A stretch of DNA of 64,000 nucleotides, taken from contig NZ_CP132203.1 in the NCBI RefSeq assembly GCF_030719035.1, positions 6,342,501-6,406,500 of the forward strand, read 5' to 3'. Positions 25,804 to 34,804 of this stretch are shown here, piece by piece (the first letter of the stretch is position 1; each line of letters opens with the position of its first letter). The stretch comes from Hahella sp. HNIBRBA332. GTDB lineage: Bacteria > Pseudomonadota > Gammaproteobacteria > Pseudomonadales > Oleiphilaceae. A program made the position numbers and the translations under genes. The notes beneath the pieces were generated by a model, which was not told where the DNA came from, searched no databases, and saw only the letters and a program-made list of their open reading frames with translations.

Positions 25804-26814
25804 ATGGAAATAATTAAGACCCTGGGCGAGTTCATCATCGACCGGCAGAAAGACTACCCGGACGCCAGCGGCGAGCTGACCTCGCTGTTTTCCTCCATCC
25901 GTCTGGCGGCGAAAATTCTGCACCGTGAAATCAACAAAGCAGGCCTTGCCGACATCACCGGCGCCGCGGGCGACGAAAACGTGCAGGGTGAGCAGCAACA
26001 GAAGCTGGACGTGTACGCCAACGAGCGTTTCAAAAATGCGCTGGCGCAACGTGGCGTGGTGTGCGGTATCGCTTCTGAAGAAGAAGAACAGTTTGTCCGC
26101 TTTGAAGAGACCAAGAACCTGGGCGGCAAATATGTGGTGTTGATCGATCCCCTGGACGGTTCTTCCAACATCGACGTCAACGTGTCCGTGGGTACTATTT
26201 TTTCGGTGTATCGCAGAGTGTCTCCAGAAGGCGAGCATGTGACCGAAGAGGACTTCCTGCAGCCTGGCCACAAGCAGATCGCCGCGGGTTACATCATCTA
26301 CGGTTCCTCCACCATGTTGGTGTACACCACCGGCAACGGCGTCAACGGCTTCACCTATGATCCGACCATTGGCGTATTCTGTCTGTCCCACCCGAATCTG
26401 CGCATTCCGGAAGACGGCACCATTTATTCCATTAACGAAGGCAACTACATTCACTTCCCTGAAGGCGTGAAGAAGTACATCAAGTACTGCCAGGAAGAAG
26501 ACGACGCCACTCAGCGCCCTTACACCTCCCGTTATATCGGCTCTCTGGTGTCCGACTTCCATCGCAACCTGATCAAGGGCGGCATTTACCTGTACCCCAC
26601 CTCCAGCCGCTATCCGGAAGGCAAGCTGCGTCTGCTGTACGAATGCAACCCCATGGCGTTCCTGATCGAGCAGGCCGGCGGTAAGGCCATCGCCAACCCA
26701 GGACAGCGCATTCTTGATATCGAGCCGAAGAAACTGCACCAGCGTTGCCCGCTGTTTGTCGGCTCGCCGAAGATGGTGGACAAATTGGAGCAGTTCATCA
26801 GCGAACTGGGCTGA
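25804..26814 (+). CDS. fbp: class I fructose-1,6-bisphosphatase
   Basis: Gluconeogenic dephosphorylation of fructose-1,6-bisphosphate. The 336 residues show the class I motifs: AGLADITGAAGDENVQGEQQQKLD, IASEEEEQFV for metal binding, LIDPLDGSSNIDVNVSVGTIFS for the metal and phosphate site, and GGIYLYPTSSRYPEGKLRLLYECNPMA for the substrate and active site (split motifs). Length matches the family. The gene is strongly codon-optimised relative to its neighbours, fitting high expression. A strong terminator follows at 26835. Confidence 0.97.
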   Translation: MEIIKTLGEFIIDRQKDYPDASGELTSLFSSIRLAAKILHREINKAGLADITGAAGDENVQGEQQQKLDVYANERFKNALAQRGVVCGIASEEEEQFVRFEETKNLGGKYVVLIDPLDGSSNIDVNVSVGTIFSVYRRVSPEGEHVTEEDFLQPGHKQIAAGYIIYGSSTMLVYTTGNGVNGFTYDPTIGVFCLSHPNLRIPEDGTIYSINEGNYIHFPEGVKKYIKYCQEEDDATQRPYTSRYIGSLVSDFHRNLIKGGIYLYPTSSRYPEGKLRLLYECNPMAFLIEQAGGKAIANPGQRILDIEPKKLHQRCPLFVGSPKMVDKLEQFISELG

Positions 26815-26834
26815 TCACGACTACTGCTTTCTGC

Positions 26835-26863
26835 AAAACGGCCCCTGGCGGGCCGTTTTCTTT
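26835..26863 (+). terminator. rho-independent terminator after fbp
   Basis: AAAACGGCCC pairs perfectly with GGGCCGTTTT around a CTGGC loop, then CTTTT. It lies between convergent fbp and the ankyrin gene and could act in both directions. Confidence 0.88.
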
Positions 26864-26873
26864 TGCGCGGGCG

Positions 26874-27968
26874 TTATAGATACAGACAGGCGTGTTGCTG
26901 TGGCGCCGCCAAGGCTTTGAGCATATCCATAAACACGGTCTTCAGGTAGGAAGAGAGCATCCCGTCGCCATGATCGACGGCGTGAAGGGCTCGGGCATAG
27001 GCCGTTAATTCCTGCTGTGTCACGTCGTCGAGCGCTGCGACCTTTTCGTACAGCTTGTCCGCAAGATAGTAAAGCCAGATGTTCTCGGCACTATCATCAT
27101 CAACGGCGTCGAGTTGCGATGGATCGACCTTCCTGGCCCAGGTTTTCGCCTTCGCCGTCAGCCATTTCAACAGAATGTTGAACTCTTCCTGGGCGTCTTT
27201 GGATAATGTGGCGTAGTGACGCCGCTCTTCGGCTTTGGCCAAGTCCAGGGAGGATGGTTTGAGTTCCTCAATGGGCGCGCCGGAGGCCTGCAGCAAGGCG
27301 ACGATGGCTTGATGCCTGCGTGCGGCGGCTTCGGACATCGCCGTGGCGCCGTCCGCGTCCTGCACCTCGGTCTGTGCGCCATGGGAGAGCAACATTTCCA
27401 CGACGCGGATATGCCCTTTGAAGCACGCCGCCATTAGCGGTGTGCGCCCGTTGCTTTCGGTCTGGTTCACCGTGGCGCCGTGCTCCAGCAATAGCGCCAG
27501 CATTTCTTCGCTGCCTGCATGGGCGGCGAGCATCAGGGACGTCCAGCCATCGTGGCGGTTTGCGTTGACGTTTGCGCCTTGTTCAAGCAATCGCGACGCC
27601 AATTCAGGCAGGTTATAAGAGGCGGTTTTCATCAAAGGGCTGGTCCCATCGTCCATGGCGACGTTGACGTCCGCCCCAGCCTGCAGCAGGCGCTCAATAA
27701 TTTCAGGATGCCGCCACTCCACCGCCATGGCCAAAGCGGTGGAGCCTTGCTTACCTTGGATATTCACATCCGCACCCTGAGCCAGCAGATAGTCGATCAT
27801 ATCGGCGTCGCCGACGGCGGAAGCGATAATCAACGGCGTACTGCGTTCTGTGGCGGCGAATGGGCTGCGCGTATTCAGGTCGAGTTCCGGGTTATCCAGA
27901 AACAGCTTGCGTAAGCCTTCCAGGTCCTGTTTCACCGCTGCATGAATCACCGCTTTGACTAAATCCAC
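26874..27968 (-). CDS. ankyrin repeat protein, cytoplasmic
   Basis: A 364-residue protein. The first 240 residues hold about seven ankyrin repeats, for example STPLIIASAVGDADMIDYLL, GSTALAMAVEWRHPEIIERL, WTSLMLAAHAGSEEMLALLL and GRTPLMAACFKGHIRVVEML. The rest is an acidic helical domain not recognised (SKDAQEEFNILLKWLTAKAKTWAR onward). No signal peptide is seen. The start codon is GTG 27968 with GGTGGGG eight bases upstream. Ankyrins mediate protein binding; the partner is unknown. Confidence 0.85.
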   Translation of the reverse strand: MDLVKAVIHAAVKQDLEGLRKLFLDNPELDLNTRSPFAATERSTPLIIASAVGDADMIDYLLAQGADVNIQGKQGSTALAMAVEWRHPEIIERLLQAGADVNVAMDDGTSPLMKTASYNLPELASRLLEQGANVNANRHDGWTSLMLAAHAGSEEMLALLLEHGATVNQTESNGRTPLMAACFKGHIRVVEMLLSHGAQTEVQDADGATAMSEAAARRHQAIVALLQASGAPIEELKPSSLDLAKAEERRHYATLSKDAQEEFNILLKWLTAKAKTWARKVDPSQLDAVDDDSAENIWLYYLADKLYEKVAALDDVTQQELTAYARALHAVDHGDGMLSSYLKTVFMDMLKALAAPQQHACLYL

Positions 27969-28049
27969 CTGATGACCCCACCTGCTATCTGTTTGATGGG
28001 ATCATCTAAGCGGAAAGCGGTCGCCAATGCAACACACTGAGGATTGGCG

Positions 28050-28787
28050 TTATTTGTATTCGCCTTTGCGGGATTCCTGCAGGTATTTATCGTAACGGCC
28101 ATCTTCAATCACTTTCTTCAAGCCGCGATTGAACGCGTCGAGAAGGTGTTGGGCATTGGGTGTTTTCTTGCTGATCAATACGGAATATTTGCGCGGCTCC
28201 AGGGTTTTGGGGTGTGGGATCAGCTTATCCGCAAAGCCGAAACGGGTGATGCTCTCTATACCGACTTCGGTATCTTCCAGCACGATATCCAAACGTCCAG
28301 CAGCAAGCTTTTTATAATTGCCTTCCTCGTTGCCGATACGATCGATTTTGACGGCGCCCTGATTTTCAAGCTCTTCAATCCCGTAGGCATAGCCGATGAT
28401 GCCGCCGACTTTGTATTTGGCGAGATCTTCGGGCGCACTCCAGTCGATGGGGTTGTCTTTGTTATAAAACAGAGAGGTGCCCAGCGTCGCGACGGTATCG
28501 GAAAAATAGAAATCCTTGGCGCGCTCATCGTTATAACCCCAAATTAACGTCCCTTCGAATTTGCCTTCTTTGGCGTCCTCATAACCCCGCTTCCAAGGAA
28601 GAAACACATAATCCACCTCAATGCCTTCCTCTGCAAACGCATCCTTGACGATCCGGGACATAAATCCGTGATGCTTCAAATTCTCAGACAGATAAGGCGC
28701 CCATTCACCGTTCGCCAAGGTAATTTTCTCCGCCTGAGCAAAAGAAGTGATTAGACACAAAACAACACTGACAATTAACGCTTTCAT
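28050..28787 (-). CDS. periplasmic amino-acid-type substrate-binding protein (SBP_bac_3)
   Basis: A 245-residue family-3 solute-binding protein with a signal peptide (MKALIVSVVLCLITSFAQAE). Matching segments are LANGEWAPYLSENLKHHGFMSRIVKDAF, VDYVFLPWKRGYEDAKEGKFEGTL, PEDLAKYKVGGIIGYAYG and AAGRLDIVLEDTEVG. Many similar orphan proteins with no permease nearby occur in marine gammaproteobacteria. No ABC permease or ATPase is adjacent here. Ligand unknown, likely a polar amino acid. Confidence 0.82.
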   Translation of the reverse strand: MKALIVSVVLCLITSFAQAEKITLANGEWAPYLSENLKHHGFMSRIVKDAFAEEGIEVDYVFLPWKRGYEDAKEGKFEGTLIWGYNDERAKDFYFSDTVATLGTSLFYNKDNPIDWSAPEDLAKYKVGGIIGYAYGIEELENQGAVKIDRIGNEEGNYKKLAAGRLDIVLEDTEVGIESITRFGFADKLIPHPKTLEPRKYSVLISKKTPNAQHLLDAFNRGLKKVIEDGRYDKYLQESRKGEYK

Positions 28788-29013
28788 ATCATTCTTGCCT
28801 AATTCAACGTGCAGTTAGGAAACAAGGAAGCCGGAACGGCCGCCAACCTCAAGCGCCTAAATATAGGCGTTATTAGGAAAGTATAGACATGATTGAGAGA
28901 TAAACAGGGATCTTAAGTAGGTCAGTTATCTATTGGCCCGGTACTCTAAATTGAGACTTTTCTAACGCCGAGGTTACTAAATATTGCCCAGTAACCATCG
29001 ACTTGAAAGGCCC

Positions 29014-30843
29014 ATGGATATGCATGTTTCTAACTCTAATGGCGTAACCTCAGACCAGAGCGTTTCGCCGCAATCTGTCTCGCCTCAAAGGACAAACCCA
29101 GTAGCTACTTCCACACCAGTACAAACTTCCGCATTAGCTGGGAATATGGAGGCTGGAACAAGCAGGATGGACCCAGGTCAGCTGCAGAGTTCGTTTAAGG
29201 GCTTTGAGGCAAAGCTTCCCGATGGTTCAGGGGAATATTTTAGTAAGAACTTGAAGAGCATTGACGCGACGCTAACCGCTGCAAACAACATTGGAAATAA
29301 CGGATCCGCCAGTTTGGCTGAAAGCTTTTTTGTGAAAGAAGATGCGACTTACCTATCCAGAATAAAAGAAGTCATGCTGGAGAACGCAAACTTGTCCGCG
29401 AAGACTTCCAGTACTGGTGGGAAAGATAATCTGACAGGTCAGGAAGCCCGTCGGGGTGGAGATGATCAACTGAATCGTTTGGAACAGTATCGAACGCCGA
29501 ATAAACCGCTGGAAGGTCAGAAGCCTCTCTCATCTGACGCTCTCAACCTCTTGGATAAGGAACTGAAAAGGACGCATAGCACATTACAGTACAAACTCAA
29601 CACCATTGAAAGAATGAATAAATACTCTGGAGATGAAAAAAGTTTGGCTAAGGTGAAGGGGCTTACAAAAGGTGAAGCATACTCAACCAATATTCGGCCT
29701 AAGCTTGAGTCCAAAGATATTATGCTTTTGCCACAAGGGGCTCCGTTAGCAGGCGTATTTCCACAGAAAGACCATTTGAAGCTAAGTGGTAGTGAAGATA
29801 TATCTAATTTCGACCGTCTTGTTGAGCACGCGAATAAGTTGCTGACCGAATACAATCTGACGGATGTGCCGGAAGCTAACGATAAGGGTAATCCAAAGGA
29901 TAAAAGTAAAAACGATACAAATAATAGAATACTGCCAAATAAAACAGGATGCGTCTGTATTATGTACGCCAAAGAGAAAAATAAAGCAGGAGAGGTAACC
30001 TATATTCCTTTCTTTGGTGTAAGCGGAACAGCTAAGTCAAAGGACGATATGGTCGACCAATTTGGATTGCCCCCTCTGATAAACAATGATCAATTGGATA
30101 ATACTGGAAGCGAAAAAACGTTGTTAGGAAAAACGATGCAGGATCGTTTCTTTGGCGTACTTGAGAATAAGCTAATACGAGATCATTTAGGCCTTAAAAA
30201 TCCTTCCCTTCAGGCTACGATGAGCGCTGTGACCTATGAAAATAAGATTGATGGCGGAAGGGAGGGGCGGGTTGGCACTTGGGCTGATCAAAATTACGGC
30301 AGTGATAAGCAGGATATTCGCAAGCACAGCTCGCAGATTGAGAGTTGGAATTCTTTGCATTGCGCTGAGCCTGCAGCAGTGTTGGCGGCGGCAAATCTTT
30401 ATCCAAGAATGGCGGATATGGACTTATCGATTCCGTACGAGGCAACATTATCTGATCAGCGTAATGTAAATACTTTTGGTAAGCATACATGTGGCCGATG
30501 CGCCATCTCAGAAGTGCGTTTCGCCGGCTATGCGGAAAACAACGCTAGAGTTGAAGTAAAAATGTACTCAGTTCTACTGGGTAACCAAAACACTATTGAT
30601 AATGAACTAAGCCTAAAAAATACGCTAAATGATAGCAAGTTGCTAAATAATAAATCTCAGGATGGAGAAAGCAGACAGGCATATGGTTCCAAGTTCGATG
30701 ACATGGAGAAAACTATTCAGCTGTTACATGATCTTGGAATACACCATAGCTCTAGTAGTCCGTTCGCAAGAGAAGCTGGCGCGGAGCCGGGCATTGTTAA
30801 GCAAACTGATCGCGTGAGGGCGCATAGATCGAATTCTTATTAA
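29014..30843 (+). CDS. large protein with deaminase-like zinc signature, putative effector or toxin
   Basis: Not assigned to a named family. The first 60 or so residues are rich in Ser, Gln, Thr and Pro with a repeated QSVSPQ, unlike a Sec signal and similar in style to secreted effector N-termini. The central region is hydrophilic. The C-terminal part has SLHCAEPAAVLAA (His449-Cys450-Ala451-Glu452) and, 41 residues on, THTCGRCAIS (Cys493, Cys496). A [H/C]xE motif with a CxxC is the zinc signature of the cytidine-deaminase superfamily, which includes bacterial toxins. Before it, GCVCIMYAKEKN and FFGVSGTAKS could form strands of that fold. ATG 29014 is chosen; ATG 29020 has better Shine-Dalgarno spacing (GAAAGG). 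DNA is AT-richer than its surroundings. Deaminase activity is an inference. Confidence 0.6.
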   Translation: MDMHVSNSNGVTSDQSVSPQSVSPQRTNPVATSTPVQTSALAGNMEAGTSRMDPGQLQSSFKGFEAKLPDGSGEYFSKNLKSIDATLTAANNIGNNGSASLAESFFVKEDATYLSRIKEVMLENANLSAKTSSTGGKDNLTGQEARRGGDDQLNRLEQYRTPNKPLEGQKPLSSDALNLLDKELKRTHSTLQYKLNTIERMNKYSGDEKSLAKVKGLTKGEAYSTNIRPKLESKDIMLLPQGAPLAGVFPQKDHLKLSGSEDISNFDRLVEHANKLLTEYNLTDVPEANDKGNPKDKSKNDTNNRILPNKTGCVCIMYAKEKNKAGEVTYIPFFGVSGTAKSKDDMVDQFGLPPLINNDQLDNTGSEKTLLGKTMQDRFFGVLENKLIRDHLGLKNPSLQATMSAVTYENKIDGGREGRVGTWADQNYGSDKQDIRKHSSQIESWNSLHCAEPAAVLAAANLYPRMADMDLSIPYEATLSDQRNVNTFGKHTCGRCAISEVRFAGYAENNARVEVKMYSVLLGNQNTIDNELSLKNTLNDSKLLNNKSQDGESRQAYGSKFDDMEKTIQLLHDLGIHHSSSSPFAREAGAEPGIVKQTDRVRAHRSNSY

Positions 30844-30887
30844 TGTTTTTGCATCCGCAATCCTATCTGGCCATCTTCACTGATGGC

Positions 30888-30932
30888 GCGCGGGATCTGA
30901 GCCATAGAAAGCGATGGCTCCCGCGCTTTTAC
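30888..30932 (+). terminator. hairpin terminator after the putative deaminase gene
   Basis: GCGCGGGA and GCCAT pair with ATGGC and TCCCGCGC (one five-base bulge on the left arm), followed by CTTTTAC. It lies 45 bases after the stop codon and separates this gene from the 31113 gene. Confidence 0.65.
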
Positions 30933-31112
30933 AAAACTGATCCGTGCGCAGAACCATAATCTGAGCATTTTCTCTCTCCATGGATAAATAGTTCGCAAGC
31001 GGGTGAAGGGGTAACGGGTCGAAAAACGCCATCCTCGTACAAGCGTAGGGAATAACGCGTATCACTCTACGCGATAAAAATAACACTTACGAACTTAACA
31101 AGGATCTATGGA

Positions 31113-31652
31113 ATGTCAGTTCACAGAATAAATGGAATACCCGAATTTTTCGCATATATGAATACCTGGGCTGGTGGGGATGGCTGGTATGTGGTTGGCG
31201 GCTGTGCGGCCTGGATGCATATCGCCAGAGCGCCCAGAAACATGTCTGAAGGCGTGGAGGAGTATAGAGCTATTTTTCCGCATGATATTGAAGTGGTCGT
31301 GGCGCCAGCGGCCCGAGAGAGGATTATCCAGTCACTGGAAGGAAGAGAGTTGGTGGTCGCTGTTGGCAGTTTTGGCGATCTGGCTGTTGACCTGATTGGA
31401 GGCGCGGACGGGATGGTGGCGGAAAAAGTGCGATCCTGCGTGCATATCGCTGGAGGGAATGTCCTCAATATTGATGACATCATCACGGCTTATAATAAAT
31501 CGGGAAATCCTGAAAAGCAGGCCAAGCGCAAAAAACGCGTCGCGATGCTGAAGTGCGTTAAGGGACACCTGGAACTCAACCAGGATAATATTGACCGTCA
31601 GAAACCCGCCCAATCCCTGTTTGAAGAAATGTTCGCAAGGACGAAGAAGTAA
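31113..31652 (+). CDS. nucleotidyltransferase-fold-like protein
   Basis: A 179-residue soluble protein. WYVVGGCAAWMHIA followed about 35 residues later by FPHDIEVVVAP follows the GG-x(n)-hDhE/D pattern of minimal nucleotidyltransferases (MNT fold), and the end NIDDIITAYNKSGNPEKQAKRKKRVAMLK resembles their helical C-termini. Some such proteins are antitoxins or resistance enzymes; others are inactive. It lies after the deaminase-like gene but behind a terminator, so it is likely transcribed on its own. AAGGATC precedes the ATG. Function unproven. Confidence 0.5.
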   Translation: MSVHRINGIPEFFAYMNTWAGGDGWYVVGGCAAWMHIARAPRNMSEGVEEYRAIFPHDIEVVVAPAARERIIQSLEGRELVVAVGSFGDLAVDLIGGADGMVAEKVRSCVHIAGGNVLNIDDIITAYNKSGNPEKQAKRKKRVAMLKCVKGHLELNQDNIDRQKPAQSLFEEMFARTKK

Positions 31653-31801
31653 TCGTTCTTTAAATATAAATCAGATAGTTTCTACTCTATGGGGTCTGTC
31701 TAAAGCAGGCTCCATACTTCTTTAATGAACGAAACAGTATAGCGATGCGTTCAAAACAAATAGGCAGTTCGGGGCTTTTCTGTACGATAAGGGAGAGTAA
31801 A

Positions 31802-31878
<77 letters not shown>

Positions 31879-32331
31879 TTTAGGGCAGGTTGTGATGTAG
31901 AGTTCGTTCGAGACTCAACAAAACAGGGTGCATATGATAGGTAGATTGTAGTTTTCTGTCTATGTCTGAATCGCGTTTGACGCGATTTTTCTTGATTACT
32001 CTTCTTTTATTCCGGTCTATGACGAAGATTCTGGTCGTAAGTTGATATGGCCGTTGGCTCTGGTTATGGATGTCCCGCTTCTTTTATTTATGTGTATTTA
32101 TGCACCACTTTGTTAGTTTGCAGGCGCTTTAGTGGCGCGAATGTGGGCGTCAGCTGGGGCGTCTGCGGCTTGTCTGTTTGATGCTTTTTACGCTAAATCA
32201 GAAGGTTAGGGCGTGGCATATTTTATGCTGAACGATTATGGAAGCCTGGCGTTGACGCTGTAGGCCGACGCGCTGAGGGTTGGGCGCTTTTTACTGAGCT
32301 TAAAACACTACCGTAATAGTAGGAGTGGACA
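31879..32331. other. about 450-base AT-rich intergenic stretch upstream of tRNA-Arg
   Basis: No ORF longer than a few tens of codons is convincing. A hairpin AATCGCG-TTTGA-CGCGATT followed by TTTCTT lies at 31970-31991 and looks like a plus-strand terminator with no obvious upstream gene. On the minus strand TTGTTG, then 16 bases, then TACATC upstream of the tRNA could be its promoter. The right end holds an AGGAGTGGAC ribosome binding site for the small gene at 32332. Confidence 0.5.
31970..31993 (+). terminator. candidate orphan terminator hairpin
   Basis: AATCGCG pairs with CGCGATT around TTTGA and is followed by a T-rich tract. It sits 318 bases after the nearest plus-strand gene. Confidence 0.45.
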
Positions 32332-32511
32332 ATGCAATCAGGTCTGGTTAGTACTTGGCGAGACGCAGCAGCCTCTTTCACCTTTGCCGATAGCCCCGGC
32401 GCATCCGTCCTTGTAGTTTTGGCGTTAGGAGCGATGGCTTATGCAATGGCGCGCGCCGCCTCCGCACAGCGAGCGCAGAAAAAAGTCTATGTAAGACGCC
32501 GGGACGATTGA
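32332..32511 (+). CDS. 59-residue single-pass membrane peptide
   Basis: A short gene of 59 residues. It starts MQSGLVSTWRDAAASF, has one hydrophobic helix (ASVLVVLALGAMAYAMARAA) and a basic tail ending KKVYVRRRDD, so it should sit in the inner membrane with the C-terminus in the cytoplasm. Support: AGGAGTGGAC nine bases upstream of the ATG, a complete reading frame, and a strong rho-independent terminator directly after the stop codon (32519-32553). That makes it a stand-alone transcription unit. Family not recognised; function unknown. Confidence 0.72.
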   Translation: MQSGLVSTWRDAAASFTFADSPGASVLVVLALGAMAYAMARAASAQRAQKKVYVRRRDD

Positions 32512-32518
32512 AGCGATC

Positions 32519-32553
32519 AGGCAGGGCGAGCTTGTTTTCCCCTGCCTTTTTTT
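32519..32553 (+). terminator. rho-independent terminator after the small membrane gene
   Basis: AGGCAGGG pairs with CCCTGCCT across a 13-base loop, followed by a run of seven T. It begins eight bases after the stop codon at 32511. Confidence 0.85.
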
Positions 32554-32609
32554 GGCCTGCGCCAGTCAACCATCGCGTTGACCTACGCCCAGCAACAAGG
32601 AGTCTAGGG

Positions 32610-33293
32610 ATGGTGGATTTTCAGATGACCCGCGCCGCCGCGCATTTAGGTTTGCAGGTGGTCGCTGTGGCGTTAGAGGACGTGAACAACAGGGACTATA
32701 CGCCTTATCTGCATGCGCTAAGAAAAGTAAAATTGGCGCAGGTGATGTCGGCGTATCAGGGTTGTGATCTGGACACTGACCCTCATATTGGAGGCTATCG
32801 TCGGTTAAAGGAATCGGTGGCGCGATCCTGGAAACGCTTCCCGGTCTCTGTGGAAAACCTGATCGGAATCCTGCGGCGCAATGGCGATATCCCGTTGATC
32901 AGTCCTGTGGTGGATATCTACAACTTGATGTCTTTGGAACGAAGAATATCCATTGGCGCCCATGATATCGACAGGCTGGAAGGCGGCGTGCGTCTGGATA
33001 TCACCCGGGGCATAGAGATGTTCGCCCCCTTGGGGAGTGTGGATCGGGCGCGAGCGCCGGTAGGCGAGTTCGCTTATCTGGATGCCGCTGACCGGGTGCT
33101 GTGCAGGATGGATTGCCGACAATCCAGGGAGACTTGTCTGCAGCCGTCGAGCCGTAGGGTTTTATTGATTTTTCAGGGACATGCCGACATGGCTGCGGAG
33201 AGCGTGCGCGCCGCCGCCAACAGTTGTATCGATCTAATCCTGACCTACTGCGGCGGCGACTGTACGCAGCGGTTCGAATGTCTGCATGAATGA
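32610..33293 (+). CDS. B3/B4 tRNA-binding domain protein
   Basis: A 227-residue stand-alone version of the B3/B4 domain found in the beta subunit of phenylalanyl-tRNA synthetase. Characteristic parts are RLKESVARSWKRFPVSVENLIGILRRNGDIPLISPVVDIYNLMSL (split: key block is PLISPVVDIYNLMSL), then SIGAHDIDRLEGGVRLDI and APVGEFAYLDAADRVLCRMDCRQS. Stand-alone B3/B4 proteins are thought to bind or edit misacylated tRNA, but the role is not established. The start at ATG 32610 is fixed by AAGGAG about ten bases upstream; longer in-frame starts run into the terminator. Confidence 0.85.
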   Translation: MVDFQMTRAAAHLGLQVVAVALEDVNNRDYTPYLHALRKVKLAQVMSAYQGCDLDTDPHIGGYRRLKESVARSWKRFPVSVENLIGILRRNGDIPLISPVVDIYNLMSLERRISIGAHDIDRLEGGVRLDITRGIEMFAPLGSVDRARAPVGEFAYLDAADRVLCRMDCRQSRETCLQPSSRRVLLIFQGHADMAAESVRAAANSCIDLILTYCGGDCTQRFECLHE

Positions 33294-33423
33294 GGTTTAT
33301 GGGGTATTTCCACGGCGGAAATATATTCCTTTTGGCGCAGTGCAACGGCCCGATATCCACTTTACAATCGACTTATATTCATTGCAGTCCACATTTACAG
33401 ACACATACTGGAGTAACGCATTC

Positions 33424-34770
33424 ATGGATCTTAGCTGTTTCAAAGCCTATGACATCAGAGGCCGCGTGCCTGACCAGCTGAATAACGATATCGCGGAACG
33501 GATTGGCCGCGCCTATGTTGAGGTGACCGGAGCTAAGAAAGTAGTGGTTGGCTATGACATCCGCCTGTCCAGCCCCGCCATGGCCGAAGCCCTGAGCAAA
33601 GGTTTGATGGCGGCAGGCGCTGATGTTTACGACATCGGGCTGTGCGGCACAGAGCAAGTGTATTTCGCGACTTTCTATCACAAGATGGACGGCGGCATCA
33701 TGGTCACCGCCAGCCACAATCCCCAGGATTACAACGGCATGAAGCTGGTTGGCGTGGACTCCCGCCCGATCAGTTCCGATACTGGCCTGCTGGATATCAA
33801 AGGCAAGGTTCCAGGTGAATTCAAAGACGCCGAGAAGCCTGGCTCCTATCACAAACTGGACACCCTGGAAGCCTATATCCAGCATCTGCTGACCTATGTT
33901 GACGCGTCTGCGTTGAAGCCAATGAAGGTCGTGGTCAACGCCGGCAACGGCGGCGCAGGTTTGGTTATCGATGAGCTGGAAAAGCACCTGCCGTTTACTT
34001 TCGTCAAAGTGCATCACGAGCCAGACGGCCATTTCCCACACGGAGTGCCTAACCCTCTGTTGATGGAGAACCGCGACAGCACTCGGACTGCGCTGCTGGA
34101 GTCCGGCGCTGATTTTGGCGTAGCCTGGGATGGCGACTATGACCGCTGCTTCCTGTTTGATGAAACCGGACGCTTCATTGAAGGCTACTACATCGTAGGT
34201 TTGCTGGCGGAGCAGCTGCTGCGCAAGCATCCTGGCGCAGGCATCATCCACGATCCGCGTTTGGTCTGGAATACCATCGACGTGGTCGAAGCGGCAGGCG
34301 GCAAGGCCATTCAGAGCAAGACCGGCCATGCCTTCATTAAGCAACGTATGCGTGATGAAGACGCGGTGTACGGCGGCGAGATGAGCGCGCACCATTACTT
34401 CCGTGATTTCGCCTACTGTGACTCTGGGATGATTCCCTGGCTGATGGTGGCGGACCTGATCAACGCTACCGGCAAGTCGCTGTCCAGTCTGATTGACGAT
34501 CGCATGAAAAAGTATCCCGCCAGTGGCGAGATCAACCGCACGTTGGAAGACGCTGGCAAAGTGCTGAAAGCGATCGAGGAAGAATACGCGCCCAAGGCGA
34601 AATCCGTGAACTTCGTGGATGGCCTGAGTGTGGAATTCGATGACTGGCGCTTTAACCTGCGTATGTCCAACACCGAGCCCCTGGTGCGCTTGAATGTGGA
34701 GTCACGTGGGGATCAGGCGTTGATGGAAGCGAAGACCGCGGAACTGCTGGCGAAAATCGACAGCATCTGA
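33424..34770 (+). CDS. phosphomannomutase / phosphoglucomutase (ManB/CpsG type)
   Basis: Interconverts mannose-6-phosphate and mannose-1-phosphate for GDP-mannose and surface polysaccharides. The 448 residues carry the phosphoserine loop VTASHNPQDYNG with Ser97, the metal loop AWDGDYDRCFLFD, the sugar-specificity stretch GEMSAHHYFRDF, and the phosphate-binding end RMSNTEPLVRLNVES. FKAYDIRGRVPDQLN at the N-terminus is typical. I start at ATG 33424; the frame is open back to 33286, but this added piece is not family-like. A strong terminator follows. Confidence 0.93.
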   Translation: MDLSCFKAYDIRGRVPDQLNNDIAERIGRAYVEVTGAKKVVVGYDIRLSSPAMAEALSKGLMAAGADVYDIGLCGTEQVYFATFYHKMDGGIMVTASHNPQDYNGMKLVGVDSRPISSDTGLLDIKGKVPGEFKDAEKPGSYHKLDTLEAYIQHLLTYVDASALKPMKVVVNAGNGGAGLVIDELEKHLPFTFVKVHHEPDGHFPHGVPNPLLMENRDSTRTALLESGADFGVAWDGDYDRCFLFDETGRFIEGYYIVGLLAEQLLRKHPGAGIIHDPRLVWNTIDVVEAAGGKAIQSKTGHAFIKQRMRDEDAVYGGEMSAHHYFRDFAYCDSGMIPWLMVADLINATGKSLSSLIDDRMKKYPASGEINRTLEDAGKVLKAIEEEYAPKAKSVNFVDGLSVEFDDWRFNLRMSNTEPLVRLNVESRGDQALMEAKTAELLAKIDSI

Positions 34771-34804
34771 TTCGGCTGAACTATCGGTATAAAGTCAGAT
34801 ACAG

